Of a DNA stretch of 64,000 nucleotides, positions 28,228 to 38,002 are shown piece by piece. A program made the translations under genes and the position numbers. Source of the DNA: Opitutales bacterium UBA5694 (GTDB lineage Bacteria; Verrucomicrobiota; Verrucomicrobiia; Opitutales; Opitutaceae); contig DIHO01000019.1 in NCBI GenBank assembly GCA_002420185.1, positions 1 through 64,000 on the forward strand, read 5' to 3'. Positions within the stretch are counted from its first letter, which is position 1, and each line of letters begins with the position of its first letter. A model generated the notes under the pieces. That model ran no database searches and was not told where the DNA came from. It saw only the letters and a program-made list of their open reading frames with translations.

Positions 28228-28962
28228 GTGTCGAGCCTAGATCCTGTTAAAGTTGCTATGGATGGTGAGGTTATTCAGTTAAATCAGGAAATTGCGGTGG
28301 ACGAGATTTTGCTAGTGCCTCGTCACAACGCGAAGCACTATATTGCGACGGTCGATAGGGAGGGGAAAATCGTGGTCACGATTCCGATAAGGGGAAGCCG
28401 TAAAGAGGCGGTCGCTTTTGCCAGAGAGCATACCGTATGGCTAAGAGAGCAGCAGCGGCTGATCGCGAGTCGAAAAGAACAGAATCTTCTTCGGAACGGA
28501 GATTGGATTTGGTTTCGAGGTTCACGAGTTGAGTTGAAAGTATCCAAGGATTGGGGGCGTCCCGTTTTACATTTTTCTGAGGAAAGGTTGTTTATAGCAG
28601 ACGAAGATATCGATCTAGCGCGACCGCTGGGAAAAAGGCTGCAATCGCTCGCTAAAGCTGAATTCCCTGAACGAGTTGCTAGTTTTGCTAAAAAATTCAA
28701 CCTGAAGTATTCAGGGGTCAGTATCCGCAATCAGAAAACCCGTTGGGGCTCCTGTTCTTCAAGCGGCCGTATTTCCCTAAACTGGCGGCTCGTGATGACC
28801 CCTCCGGAAGTGTCAGACTATATCGTGATACACGAACTCATGCATTTGCGGGAGATGAATCATTCGCACTTGTTTTGGAGGTTAGTGCGTGAAGCATGCC
28901 CTCAATATAAATCGTACGAGGGATGGTTAAACGAGCACCAGTCGGAATTGAGCTGGGGTTAG
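28228..28962 (+). CDS. YgjP/DUF45 family zinc metallopeptidase-like protein
   Basis: M48-related putative peptidase of the YgjP (DUF45) family, 244 aa. The C-terminal half holds the characteristic KTRWGSCSSSGRISLNWRL, the zinc site HELMHLREMNHSHLFW (HExxH with a later His) and CPQYKSYEGWL. The N-terminal half is the beta-rich domain seen before it (RHNAKHYIATVDREG, VTIPIRGSRKEAVAFA). The physiological substrate of this family is poorly known. The start is GTG at 28228; ATG at 28258 is possible, and neither has an obvious ribosome site. Confidence 0.87.
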   Translation: MSSLDPVKVAMDGEVIQLNQEIAVDEILLVPRHNAKHYIATVDREGKIVVTIPIRGSRKEAVAFAREHTVWLREQQRLIASRKEQNLLRNGDWIWFRGSRVELKVSKDWGRPVLHFSEERLFIADEDIDLARPLGKRLQSLAKAEFPERVASFAKKFNLKYSGVSIRNQKTRWGSCSSSGRISLNWRLVMTPPEVSDYIVIHELMHLREMNHSHLFWRLVREACPQYKSYEGWLNEHQSELSWG

Positions 28963-29023
28963 AGGTTGCAGGTGACGCTAGGCTAACGTCTAAGCTTTCC
29001 CTATGCTTTGAAGGAGGCAGGTT

Positions 29024-29245
29024 TCAAAACCTGCATAGTCTAGCAAGTATTCGTCGAGGCAGACAAATGGCTTCAGAAGCGACTTGCGGCAAATAGTCGC
29101 CGTTAGCTAGTCGTCTTTGACAGTGTAGTATGATGTCTAGAATCGGATCTACTCTGATTCCAGAGTAGCGATAGTCCTCCAACTGATCCTTGATGTAGAA
29201 TTCAAGGTCCTCGATTGTTAGTTGCATGTCTTTGCACGTTGTCAT
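29024..29245 (-). CDS. Small hypothetical protein, 73 aa
   Basis: Not recognised. The frame encodes an acidic N-terminal helix-like segment (LTIEDLEFYIKDQLEDY) and a basic C-terminus (CLPRRILARLCRF). An AGAGGA sequence lies 3 bases before the ATG at 29245, which favours translation. The 3' end overlaps a hairpin (29017-29034, GCAGGTTT/AAACCTGC) between this gene and the converging peptidase gene. No motif assigns a role. Confidence 0.42.
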   Translation of the reverse strand: MTTCKDMQLTIEDLEFYIKDQLEDYRYSGIRVDPILDIILHCQRRLANGDYLPQVASEAICLPRRILARLCRF

Positions 29246-29440
29246 GGTTCCTCTAAATTGAAGTTGCCGAGCGAGAGTTGGTGGGCTACAGCTTTAATCA
29301 TTAGATCGGCTGTAATGGTTAGTCTTACGATAGTTAAGGAGGGGTGAAGTTCGCCTTGGTCGAGCAGATATTTTCAAAATGACTGATTTTGGCGTAGAGC
29401 GAAGGACAGTTTTGTCCTACAAGAGTTAGCAATAATCGTG

Positions 29441-31498
29441 CTAGCGACACTTCATTTCTGTATCGAAAAGGGAGCGCACTGACTTGATCGCGTACTTGGT
29501 AAGCCGATTCCCGTTTGATCCGCGACCTTTGATCGCAAGCTCTCCAAAATCGTATTCGAATTCCTTAGTACGCGCTTTTGATGCTTGCGTAAGTCGAACG
29601 ATGATCGGACGCGTGGCACCATCTAAATTAGCTCTAAAATAGTGGACCTTCGACCCTTTGTTCCCCTTGGTCAAATCATAGACTTTGTCTCGGGTGACAC
29701 CGCTGACCATGAATCGTTTCACATAGGAATCACCCCTAGATCCATCTCGATAGACCATGTCGTAGATCGTCTCCTCGTCACCTTTTCTCCAAACGGCGAC
29801 ATGGATAATGTCTTGTCCCATGTAGACTTTTTCGGCCACCCGTGAGACGCGGAAAGTACCATCTCCACAAAAGCAAATAATGTTGTCGAGTTGAGTGCAC
29901 TCTTCCACGAACTCATCTCTCTTGAGACCAGTTCCAATAAAGCCGTCTTCCCGATTGACGTAGAGCTTTTCGGTCGGAAGGGCCACTTCTGTGGCCTTGA
30001 TTGTTACAAAGCTGTCGATACGCGTGCGGCGCTCACGCCCTTTGCCATACTTGCCTATAAGTCCTTGAAGGTAGGAAATAGTGAATTCAGTCAGTTTGCG
30101 TAGGGACCGTTTGGTTGCTCGAATTTCCTTTTCCGTCGTTTTGATGACATCGTTAGCCTTGAACGAATTGTACTTCGAGATGCGCTTGATTCGAATTTCC
30201 GTTAAACGGGTAACGTCGTCTTCGTTCACCTCTCGTCTAAGCAGCTTTTTGAAAGGCTCTAAGCCGAGGTGTATCTCTTCGACAACGGACTCCCAGGTCT
30301 CACATTCTTCAATACGTCGGTAGATTCGTTCCTCTATAAAAATGCGTTCTAGAGAATCGAAATGCCATTTCTCCTCCAGCTCTCTTAGCTTGATCTCGAG
30401 TTCCTTTTTCAGGAGTCCTCTAATCCTATCAGTTGACTGCCTAAGGATTTCGCTGACACCAATGAATGTGGGCTGGTCATTCGCGATGGAACATGAATTT
30501 GGCGAAACTGAAACTTGGCAGTCAGAGAACACGTAAAGGGCGTCAATCGTTGCGTTCGCATCGGCACCAGTGGGAAGGGTAATGACAATCTCGGCGTTTT
30601 CAGAGGTGTTATCTTCGATTTTCTTGATTTTCACCTTCCCTTTGCTGTTGGCTAAGAGGATTGAATCGATGAGCGATGATGTCGTGACTCCGGAGGGAAT
30701 CTCGGTGATTACGATCTGGTATTTGCTACGAATATCGAAGACTGCCCGAACCAGAACTCTGCCTCCACGAACTCCGTCATTGTAATTCGATGCATCCATA
30801 ACTCCGCCGGTAGAGAAATCCGGGTACAGTTCGAATTCCTCGTTTTGGAGATAGGCGATGGAAGCTTCGATAATTTCGATAAAATTGTGCGGCAGGATTT
30901 TGCAGGCTAGACCGACAGCAATGCCTTCGCATCCCTCGGCGAGAAGGAGGGGAAATTTGACCGGCAAGTCTACGGGCTCCTTATTGCGCCCATCGTAGGA
31001 TGCTTGCCAAACGGTCGTCTTGGGATTGAAGACAACTTCTCTCGCGAAGGGCGAGAGGCGTGCTTCGATGTACCGGGCAGCGGCCGCTCCATCGCCCGTT
31101 AGCGTGTTACCCCAATTTCCTTGTGTATCAATTAAGAGATTCCGCTGGCCCATCCCTATCATTGCAGAATAAATGCTAGAGTCCCCATGTGGGTGGTACC
31201 GCATGGAGTGCCCAATGACATTTGCCACTTTATTGTACCGGCCGTCATCTAGCTCTTTGAGGGCATGGAGAATTCGACGCTGAACAGGTTTGAGCCCGTC
31301 TTCGATAGCAGGAACTGCACGGTCAAGAATGACGTAAGAAGCGTACTCAAGGAACCATTTGTGGTAAGACTGGGCTAGAGGAGCTTTTCCATTACCAGCC
31401 TCGCCTTGATTCTCTTTATCAGGCACGTTTTCAACCTCGCTTTCTTCGAAATCGAAGGACTCTTGCTGGTTGCCTTTGTTCTTTTCTCGAGGGCTCAT
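29441..31498 (-). CDS. parC: DNA topoisomerase IV subunit A (GyrA/ParC family)
   Basis: DNA cleavage subunit of a type IIA topoisomerase, 685 aa, shorter than GyrA and E. coli ParC. It begins with an acidic region, then YASYVILDRAVPAIEDGLKPVQRRILHALKE (split over the family's opening motif), VIGHSMRYHPHGDSSIY and the catalytic Tyr in GDGAAAARYIEARLS. The C-terminal part has no clear GyrA box (QRRGGKG), which favours topoisomerase IV over gyrase. parE lies 20 bp upstream, so they form an operon. Confidence 0.92.
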   Translation of the reverse strand: MSPREKNKGNQQESFDFEESEVENVPDKENQGEAGNGKAPLAQSYHKWFLEYASYVILDRAVPAIEDGLKPVQRRILHALKELDDGRYNKVANVIGHSMRYHPHGDSSIYSAMIGMGQRNLLIDTQGNWGNTLTGDGAAAARYIEARLSPFAREVVFNPKTTVWQASYDGRNKEPVDLPVKFPLLLAEGCEGIAVGLACKILPHNFIEIIEASIAYLQNEEFELYPDFSTGGVMDASNYNDGVRGGRVLVRAVFDIRSKYQIVITEIPSGVTTSSLIDSILLANSKGKVKIKKIEDNTSENAEIVITLPTGADANATIDALYVFSDCQVSVSPNSCSIANDQPTFIGVSEILRQSTDRIRGLLKKELEIKLRELEEKWHFDSLERIFIEERIYRRIEECETWESVVEEIHLGLEPFKKLLRREVNEDDVTRLTEIRIKRISKYNSFKANDVIKTTEKEIRATKRSLRKLTEFTISYLQGLIGKYGKGRERRTRIDSFVTIKATEVALPTEKLYVNREDGFIGTGLKRDEFVEECTQLDNIICFCGDGTFRVSRVAEKVYMGQDIIHVAVWRKGDEETIYDMVYRDGSRGDSYVKRFMVSGVTRDKVYDLTKGNKGSKVHYFRANLDGATRPIIVRLTQASKARTKEFEYDFGELAIKGRGSNGNRLTKYAIKSVRSLFDTEMKCR

Positions 31499-31518
31499 TT
31501 TCTGGTATGCCGGATAGT

Positions 31519-33384
31519 TTACGAGTTACCTTCGATTAGGTCTTTCTCGACCTGAAGGTTCTCTATTATGAATCCCTGTCTCTCAGGAGTGTTCTTACCC
31601 ATGTAAAAAGAGAGGAGTTCGTCAATGTTGTGGAGCTGAATCATGGTGACGGGATCCAGTTTGATCTTCGGGCCGATGAATGTTGCGAATTCTTCTGGGG
31701 ATGCTTCTCCAAGACCTTTGAATCGAGTAATCTCGACCCCTTTCCCCAGCTTTTCCACGGCACGGTTTTTTTGTGTATCAGTATAGCAATATTCCGTCTT
31801 CTTTTTAGTTCGTACTCGGAACAGGGGGGTCTGAAGAATATATAGGTGGCCTTGTCGAACGAGGTCGGGAAAGAATTGTAGAAAGAAGGTGAGAAGCAGG
31901 AGACGGATATGCATACCATCAACGTCGGCATCCGTAGCGATTACAACCTTGTTGTAACGCAGGGTATCGAGGCCATCTTCAATATCCAGAGCACTTTGGA
32001 GGCAATTGAACTCGTCATTCTGGTAGACGATTTTTTTGCTAAGTCCAAAGGCGTTGAGCGGTTTTCCTTTAAGACTGAATACTGCCTGAGTGTTGACGTC
32101 CCGCGTCTTTGTGATTGATCCCCCCGCAGAGTCGCCCTCAACAATAAAAAGGGTCGAATCATTTGCCCGCTTGTGCTTAGTGTTGAAGTGGGCCCGACAG
32201 TCCCGAAGCTTCTTGTTGTGAAGATTGACCTTCTTGGCTTTTTCTCGGGCGAGCTTTCGGATCCCGGAAAGTTCTTTCCGCTCCTTTTCGCTGGCTACGA
32301 TCTTTTCTTGAATCGCTTTAGCCGTTTCTGGAAATTGGTGTAGATAGAGATCTAGTTCCTTCTTGATGAAATTGTTGACGAAATTGCGAATCGTTGCGCT
32401 CTTTGGACCCATATTCTGGGAGCCTAACTTGGTCTTCGTCTGGCTCTCGAAAACGGGTTCCTGCACACGTAAAGATAGAGAGGATACGATCGATGTCCGA
32501 ATGTCTGAAGCATCGTAGTCCTTTTTGAAGAACTCTCGGATGGTTTTGACGATTGCTTCACGAAAAGCGGCTTGGTGGGTGCCTCCCATCGTAGTATGCT
32601 GCCCGTTGACAAAAGAAAAGTAGTCTTCGCCGTAGTGGGTGCCATGCGTCATGGCTACCTCGATATCCTCTCCCTTGAGATGGATAATCGGATAAAGGAT
32701 GTCGCCGGTGAGATTATTCTCGAGGAGATCCTTGAGTCCGTTCTCGGATCGAAAAGTCCCTCCATTGAGGGAAAGGGTCAGGCCAGTATTCAGATAGGCG
32801 TAGTTCCAGAGCATTGTCTCGACGAAATCGAGATGATATTCAAATGATTTGAATATCGCTTTGTCGGGGGTGAACTCGACGTAGGTGCCATCTTTCTCGT
32901 CGGTCTTGATTTGGCGACTTTCGGATTCCAATTTGCCTTGGGAAAAGATCGCCTGTTTCATTTTCGAGTCCCGATAGGACTCGGCGAGAAAATAACTGGA
33001 CAAGGCATTGACTGCTTTGGTGCCGACGCCGTTTAGTCCTACGCTCTTTTGGAAAATTTCACTATCGTATTTGGCACCTGTATTGATCTTGGAAACACAG
33101 TCTACCACTTTGCCGAGGGGGATTCCACGTCCAAAGTCCCTGATCGCCACTACCTCATCGCCAACCGTTATATCGATTCGCTTTCCGTGGCCACTCGAAT
33201 GCTCGTCGATCGAGTTATCAATGATTTCCTTCAGCAGAACATAAATCCCATCGTCAGCGGATGCTCCATTTCCTAGTTTCCCGATGTACATTCCCGGTCT
33301 TAGCCGGATATGCTCTCGCGGACTTAAGGATTTAATGCTCGATTCGGTATAATTCGATTCTGCCATTTCTTGGTTCGATAGCAA
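31519..33384 (-). CDS. parE: DNA topoisomerase IV subunit B (GyrB/ParE family)
   Basis: ATPase subunit partnering the downstream ParC. 621 aa. GHKL ATPase motifs: EIIDNSIDEH (Asn binding Mg-ATP), VAIRDFGRGIPLG and VGLNGVGTKAVNALS. Transducer and TOPRIM domains follow with FIVEGDSAGGSITKTRD (EGDSA), VIATDADVDGMHIRLLLLTFF (DxD) and RFKGLGEASPEEF. The C-terminus ends soon after TOPRIM as in GyrB/ParE. ATG at 33366 is an alternative start six codons in. The pair probably performs decatenation; true gyrase genes would be elsewhere. Confidence 0.93.
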   Translation of the reverse strand: MLSNQEMAESNYTESSIKSLSPREHIRLRPGMYIGKLGNGASADDGIYVLLKEIIDNSIDEHSSGHGKRIDITVGDEVVAIRDFGRGIPLGKVVDCVSKINTGAKYDSEIFQKSVGLNGVGTKAVNALSSYFLAESYRDSKMKQAIFSQGKLESESRQIKTDEKDGTYVEFTPDKAIFKSFEYHLDFVETMLWNYAYLNTGLTLSLNGGTFRSENGLKDLLENNLTGDILYPIIHLKGEDIEVAMTHGTHYGEDYFSFVNGQHTTMGGTHQAAFREAIVKTIREFFKKDYDASDIRTSIVSSLSLRVQEPVFESQTKTKLGSQNMGPKSATIRNFVNNFIKKELDLYLHQFPETAKAIQEKIVASEKERKELSGIRKLAREKAKKVNLHNKKLRDCRAHFNTKHKRANDSTLFIVEGDSAGGSITKTRDVNTQAVFSLKGKPLNAFGLSKKIVYQNDEFNCLQSALDIEDGLDTLRYNKVVIATDADVDGMHIRLLLLTFFLQFFPDLVRQGHLYILQTPLFRVRTKKKTEYCYTDTQKNRAVEKLGKGVEITRFKGLGEASPEEFATFIGPKIKLDPVTMIQLHNIDELLSFYMGKNTPERQGFIIENLQVEKDLIEGNS

Positions 33385-33545
33385 TAAGACCGAGCGTCGA
33401 AATCAAGCGGTAATGTTGCAGTTGAGCCTAGGAAAAAGGGTATACGCCGAGGAATCGCGGGATAGCGTTTTCTCTTTACAATATTTTACCTGATAGTTGG
33501 GTTACGATTTCCTCAAGTGAGAACAATTTTTTTTACCCCTCGATT

Positions 33546-34364
33546 ATGAGTTCCTCAGCTCCAAGCACTGAAAAAGCGAAAAATGATCGGGCCTTGCGCT
33601 TTTATCGCGATGCCCTAGGCTTAGAGCGGCTTCACTATGGAATGTGGTTGCCGGATGACGAGCTGACGATGGAAGCGCTCAAGGCAGCTCAGAAGCGTTA
33701 TGAAGATTTTCTGATCGATAGCATTCCTGAAGGAACTCGCCGAGTAATTGATGTGGGTTGTGGTACGGGGGAACTTTGCCTGCATTTGAAAGCTCGAGGG
33801 TACGAGGTCGAAGGGCTTTCCCCCGACATCAATCAGAAAAAGATGTTTGCCGAAAAAGTGGAAGCTCGTTTCCATTTCACAAAATTCGAAGATTCGCAAT
33901 TGGAAGGTGGATACGATCTCATTATTATGAGTGAGTCTTGCCAGTATATTCCCTTGGATAAAGTATTTGAAGTGGCTCAGCAAGCCTTGAACCCAAGGGG
34001 CTATTTAATGGTGTGCGACTATTTCGTACTAGATCAGAATGCGGGTGAATTGTCCAAGAGCGGGCACGACTATAATGAGTTTCTGAAAAAGGCAGAAGAA
34101 AGTGCCTTTGAAATTGTCAGTCGCAGGGATATCACACTGGATATTCGCAAGACCCTTGAAATTGCCGATGAATGGGCAGAAAAAATTTTGTTGGGTGCGG
34201 ACATTTTGACCGAGAAGTTTCGCGAACGGAACCCTTTTCTTTGGAAGATTGTTAAGTGGTTTGGTATTAGTAAGTACGAGAAATTGCTGTCTCAAAAAGT
34301 ATTGATCGACGCGGACAAATTTTGTGCGTTCAAAAAATACGAATTCCTCCTGTTCCAACTTTAA
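33546..34364 (+). CDS. Class I SAM-dependent methyltransferase
   Basis: 272 aa. Rossmann-fold methyltransferase with motif I VIDVGCGTGELCLHL near residue 66, the acidic residue of motif II in EGLSPD, and YDLIIMSESCQYIPLDKVFE (motif IV) followed by LNPRGYLMVCDYF. The N-terminal FYRDALGLERLHYGMW resembles enzymes of the cyclopropane-fatty-acid/sarcosine methyltransferase group, which have a YGMW-like entry. The substrate is unknown. It is divergent from parE, with about 160 bp between starts. Confidence 0.83.
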   Translation: MSSSAPSTEKAKNDRALRFYRDALGLERLHYGMWLPDDELTMEALKAAQKRYEDFLIDSIPEGTRRVIDVGCGTGELCLHLKARGYEVEGLSPDINQKKMFAEKVEARFHFTKFEDSQLEGGYDLIIMSESCQYIPLDKVFEVAQQALNPRGYLMVCDYFVLDQNAGELSKSGHDYNEFLKKAEESAFEIVSRRDITLDIRKTLEIADEWAEKILLGADILTEKFRERNPFLWKIVKWFGISKYEKLLSQKVLIDADKFCAFKKYEFLLFQL

Positions 34365-34443
34365 GCGTAAGGTTTCGCCAACCGATCGTGGCGGCTGTTT
34401 GCCGTTTCCCGATTTTTAAGTTACTAATCGCTTTGCGGAGGAA

Positions 34444-35736
34444 TCATTCCGTTCGCGCTAGCTCTTTGGCTCCGATGTCACGTCGCAAGTACTTGGACTT
34501 GTAGTCAACTCTATCGGATAGCTCGTAGGCTTTGTCGCGAGCTTCGGAAAGATTGGTGCCTAGAGCGGTGACGCCAAGAACTCGGCCTCCGTTTGTAACT
34601 ATATTTCCAGCTTCGTCGGCCTTTGTTCCCGCATGGAATATGAATTGGTTGTCTCCCACCGAATCTGGGAAAGAAATTGGGTTGCCTCTCCGATAGCTAT
34701 TGGGGTAGCCCTCTGAGGCAAGGACGACAACCATAGCGTATTCGTCTTTTACTTTCACATTGATCTCTCCCAGCTTGCCCTTTGCGGCCGCCAGCATGAT
34801 TTTGACTGGGTCGGTCTCCAGGCGAGTGATCAAAACCTGAGTTTCGGGATCTCCAAACCGGGTGTTATACTCCAGCACTTTGGGGCCATTAGGGGTCATC
34901 ATTAGACCAATGAAAAGGGTTCCGCGAAAGTCTATCCCTTCAGCCGCGATTCCATCGACACTGGGCTTGACGATCTCGGTTTCGATACGTTGCATCATCG
35001 CATCGTCTATCAAGTCGGCTGGAGAGTAAGCACCCATTCCTCCGGTATTGGGGCCGACGTCACCCTCGTAAACTTGCTTGTGATCTTGGCTCGTGGGTAG
35101 AATGACGTAGTCTTTTCCGGATACAATTGCGTGGATTGATGTTTCCTCACCAGTAAGACACTCTTCGATAAGAACTGACTTACCGCTCTCCCCAAAAGCG
35201 CCGCCGTCAATCATGTCGACTACAGCCTTTTTGGCAGTTTCGAAATCCTCGGCGATGACTACACCTTTACCCGCTGCGAGCCCGTCGGCCTTTACGACAA
35301 TAGGGAAACTAGCGGTATATAGATATTGAATTGCGGCCTCGGATTCTGTGAAATTGGCTGCGTTTGCAGTGGGGATTTGGTACTTGAGCAGAAGCTTCTT
35401 GGTGTAGGTCTTGCTGCCTTCAAATCGGGCACCGTCCGCTTTGGGGCCGTATGCTAGGATTCCCATGTCGTTCAGTCGGTCTACCAGCCCCAGGCAAAGC
35501 GGAACCTCGGGTCCGACGATGACAAAATCTACGCTCTCACTCTCTGCCAGTTTGACCAACCCATCTATGTTGTCAGCTGCGACTGGTTCGCATTCGCAAA
35601 TCGCGGCCATACCCGGGTTCCCAGGAGCCGCTAGGGTTCGCTGCACGAGCGGACTGTTTACGCAAGCGTTTACGAGGGTGTGTTCGCGTCCGCCGGAGCC
35701 AACGACAAGTACGGTGAAGGAGGATTGGTCTGACAT
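34444..35736 (-). CDS. purD: Phosphoribosylamine-glycine ligase
   Basis: ATP-grasp enzyme forming GAR in purine synthesis. 430 aa, standard length. VLVVGSGGREHTL at the N-terminus, FVIVGPEVPLCLGLVD, GPKADGARFEGSKTYTK (family: P..aA.le.SK.f.K), VVKADGLAAGKGVVI, EECLTGEETSIHAI, TSQDHKQVYEGDVGPNTGGMGAYSP and EYNTRFGDPETQV are all classic. It is separate from purK-purE (24,069) and the guaB-purA pair. Confidence 0.97.
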   Translation of the reverse strand: MSDQSSFTVLVVGSGGREHTLVNACVNSPLVQRTLAAPGNPGMAAICECEPVAADNIDGLVKLAESESVDFVIVGPEVPLCLGLVDRLNDMGILAYGPKADGARFEGSKTYTKKLLLKYQIPTANAANFTESEAAIQYLYTASFPIVVKADGLAAGKGVVIAEDFETAKKAVVDMIDGGAFGESGKSVLIEECLTGEETSIHAIVSGKDYVILPTSQDHKQVYEGDVGPNTGGMGAYSPADLIDDAMMQRIETEIVKPSVDGIAAEGIDFRGTLFIGLMMTPNGPKVLEYNTRFGDPETQVLITRLETDPVKIMLAAAKGKLGEINVKVKDEYAMVVVLASEGYPNSYRRGNPISFPDSVGDNQFIFHAGTKADEAGNIVTNGGRVLGVTALGTNLSEARDKAYELSDRVDYKSKYLRRDIGAKELARTE

Positions 35737-36409
35737 CTGGGGACGATTTAGAAAGCACTAAAAACGGGAATGCAACGAAAAGATGCCGGCATCAATTCTG
35801 CCGGTGCTATTGGGAGCAATCGTGACCTCTTAAGTGGACCTCATAACCTGTTTTCGCTACAGTACCTACAAACACTTTCGGTAGAAATTGACGATCCTTT
35901 TTGGATCATCAGAGAACAGAAGATAGTCCTCAATTCATGGTTGCATCCACCCTGTGTCCCAGGCTTTAACAGCTCTTTGTATTGTGTCACGCGAGGGAAC
36001 GAGGATTCTTACAGTAATGCTTCACAGTCGAGAATGAGACGATCTGGATTTAATCCTGGGGGGTGGGTTGCAATGATACTCCAAACCAATTCGAGCGAGC
36101 GAACTTCGTTAGCTGGATTGGATCTTTTTCAATCGGCCTGGTGCGGTCTTGATTTCCGCCTTATCCTTGAGTCGAAAGGTGATCGTGATTTCGATTAGGT
36201 TCGATCTCTTTTTCTCTTTGGTAGTCATTATTACGCCGGCACCGCTGATTTAGAGGATTTCGTTGCTCATGTGGCCAGATCTCGTTTTGGTCGTTTACAA
36301 TTCACCTTATTTCGCTAGCTTTTGATTCTTACCGCATTGGGATTGCTATTTGACAAGGATTTTTCCCATTCGTCTTTATAAGGGGTATTTTTTTGAAAAC
36401 GAGTCACAT
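35737..36409. other. Gap between purD and FKBP gene
   Basis: About 670 bp. One open frame of 142 codons (35770-36198 plus) has no recognisable motif and an odd composition, so I do not call it. The minus strand is stop-rich. Promoters for the divergent genes must lie here, but I cannot place them. Confidence 0.45.
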
Positions 36410-37153
36410 ATGAAGAAGCAAATCGCTTTCCTAGCAATTTTTTCCACGAGTTTTAGTCTGACAGGTCAATCGCCTGACGAGGTTTTGCAGGAGGAGGTTG
36501 CAGAATTCACCGCGATGGAGCTACTTGAGACGTGGGGGTTCCTTCTTTCGGAAAGGTTTAACCTAGGCGGTCTTGAGATCACGGATGCCGAAGTAGACGC
36601 CATTTCGAGAGGGATGAAACTGTACGTGAATCGCGAGGATGCTCCAACGGATCTGTCGAAGTCTCTGGATCCGATGCAGAACTACTTTGCCGATCGCGAA
36701 GAGATGGTCCGGCGGGACCAGATGAAACGAAACCGGGAAGAGGAGCTAGAGTTTTTCGATTCCATTGTAGGGCAACCCGGTTATCAGTCGCTTGCCACGG
36801 GTCTTTGTTTTCAAATTATTAAAAAGGGGAGTGACCGGAAACCCGGGAAGAATGATAGGGTGAGTTGCCACTATGTTGGTACCTTTATCGATGGCGTTGA
36901 GTTCGACAGCTCTTACAAGCGGAATGAGCCTTCGGAGTTCGTTTTAAATTCAGTAATTCCAGGTTGGACCCAAGGGCTTCAACTGATCGGTGAAGGGGGA
37001 AAGGTTAAGCTGTATGTACCCGCCAAGCTCGGATACGGTGATCAAGGAACACCTGGCGTTCCTCCCGCTTCGGCGCTTATTTTTGAAGTGGAACTGTTAA
37101 AAGTTCTAGGACCCGATCCCGCTGCATTGGGATTGCCGCCAATCCCGCAGTAG
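36410..37153 (+). CDS. FKBP-type peptidyl-prolyl isomerase, secreted (Mip/FkpA-like)
   Basis: About 247 aa from ATG 36410. Signal peptide MKKQIAFLAIFSTSFSLTGQ, then an alpha-helical N-terminal dimerisation region (LETWGFLLSERFNLGGLEI, with FADREEMVRRDQMKRNREEELEFF), and a C-terminal FKBP domain: DRVSCHYVGTFIDGVEFDSSY, VIPGWTQGLQLIGEGGKVKL, YVPAKLGYGDQGTPGVPPASALIFEVELL. This is the Mip/FkpA architecture of periplasmic folding helpers. The longer frame from ATG 36350 would bury the signal peptide and is rejected. It is the third FKBP of the window. Confidence 0.9.
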   Translation: MKKQIAFLAIFSTSFSLTGQSPDEVLQEEVAEFTAMELLETWGFLLSERFNLGGLEITDAEVDAISRGMKLYVNREDAPTDLSKSLDPMQNYFADREEMVRRDQMKRNREEELEFFDSIVGQPGYQSLATGLCFQIIKKGSDRKPGKNDRVSCHYVGTFIDGVEFDSSYKRNEPSEFVLNSVIPGWTQGLQLIGEGGKVKLYVPAKLGYGDQGTPGVPPASALIFEVELLKVLGPDPAALGLPPIPQ

Positions 37154-37177
37154 ATCCTCCGAGATTTACTTTTTCCA

Positions 37178-37910
37178 ATGAAATTAGTACTCGTGTCGGA
37201 AATCTTTTAGCCTGAAGTCAATGGGTTTTCTATTACATTGGGGCACCTGGCGGAAGGGCTGAGCCTCAAAGGATTCGAAATTCGACTAGTACGGCCGAAT
37301 CAAAAGGGAAAACGTAAACATCTCGATCGTTTTGGGGTAGGTTAGGCGAGTTTCCCGTGAAGGGAATCGCACCGCGAAGATATGTTGAATTGAGGATACG
37401 TCAACCAAGTGCATAACGCTTGCTACGAGAATTGAGCCACAACCCTCCCGATATTATTCATGTCGCTACCGAAGGTCCTCTAGATCTGACTGGTTTGTGG
37501 GCGGTTAGCATGTTGAGTATCCCCGCTTCCTCAACTGATCATACGAATTTACAAAATTACAAAGGGCATTACAACATCGGGTTGATTCGTGTGGCTTTAC
37601 TTTTGCACCTACCAAACAGATGGCGAACGAGCTTAAGATCCTTGGGTTCAAGAATACGAGAGGTCTTTTTACGGGATTGGATACGGAGCTCAATACGTTT
37701 GAATAACGAGATTTTCAATTGAGGTTTGAATGGGGTGGGAAAGAAAATGACTATGTATTCATATATTTAGGACGTACGGCTAGCGAAAAGAATATTGATC
37801 CCGCAGTCCAGTCGTATCTTTTGGTAAGTCGTGTCGGTCTCTATTGTGGTTAAGGCTGGGTGAGCCAAGTCCCGCTTTACAGACTGTGCTATTCGGTAGA
37901 GAAGGCTCTG
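37178..37910 (+). pseudogene. Degenerate GT4-type glycosyltransferase
   Basis: Conceptual translation starts at ATG 37178 as MKLVLVSEIF, is stopped by TAG at 37208-37210, and continues PEVNGFSITLGHLAEGLSLKG and EIRLVRPNQKG, the opening of group 1 (GT4) glycosyltransferases. A frameshift near 37350 leads to RELSHNPPDIIHVATEGPLDL and STDHTNLQNYKGHYNIG. Another shift near 37605 gives APTKQMANELKILGFKN, then after TAA, RFEWGGKENDYVFIYLGRTASEKNID, the start of the C-terminal sugar-nucleotide domain. Similarity fades after about 37900. At least three stops and two frameshifts make this a clear pseudogene. Relatives add mannose or similar sugars to lipids. Confidence 0.83.
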
Positions 37911-38002
37911 GTCAGTTCCGCCAGCAAGTCAATCTAGACAGGGTGTTGATGGCGAAAGGGGTTGACGGAATGCCGTAGCGCGTGGCCAAATCGACGTGAT
38001 CG

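Noticed and set aside
29001..29038. Hairpin GCAGGTTT/AAACCTGC as a terminator between converging genes
   Set aside because: No T-run on either side and overlap with the end of a possible small gene, so not called as a terminator.
35770..36198. 142-codon plus-strand open frame downstream of the purD start
   Set aside because: No motif, unbalanced composition and no ribosome site; likely chance.
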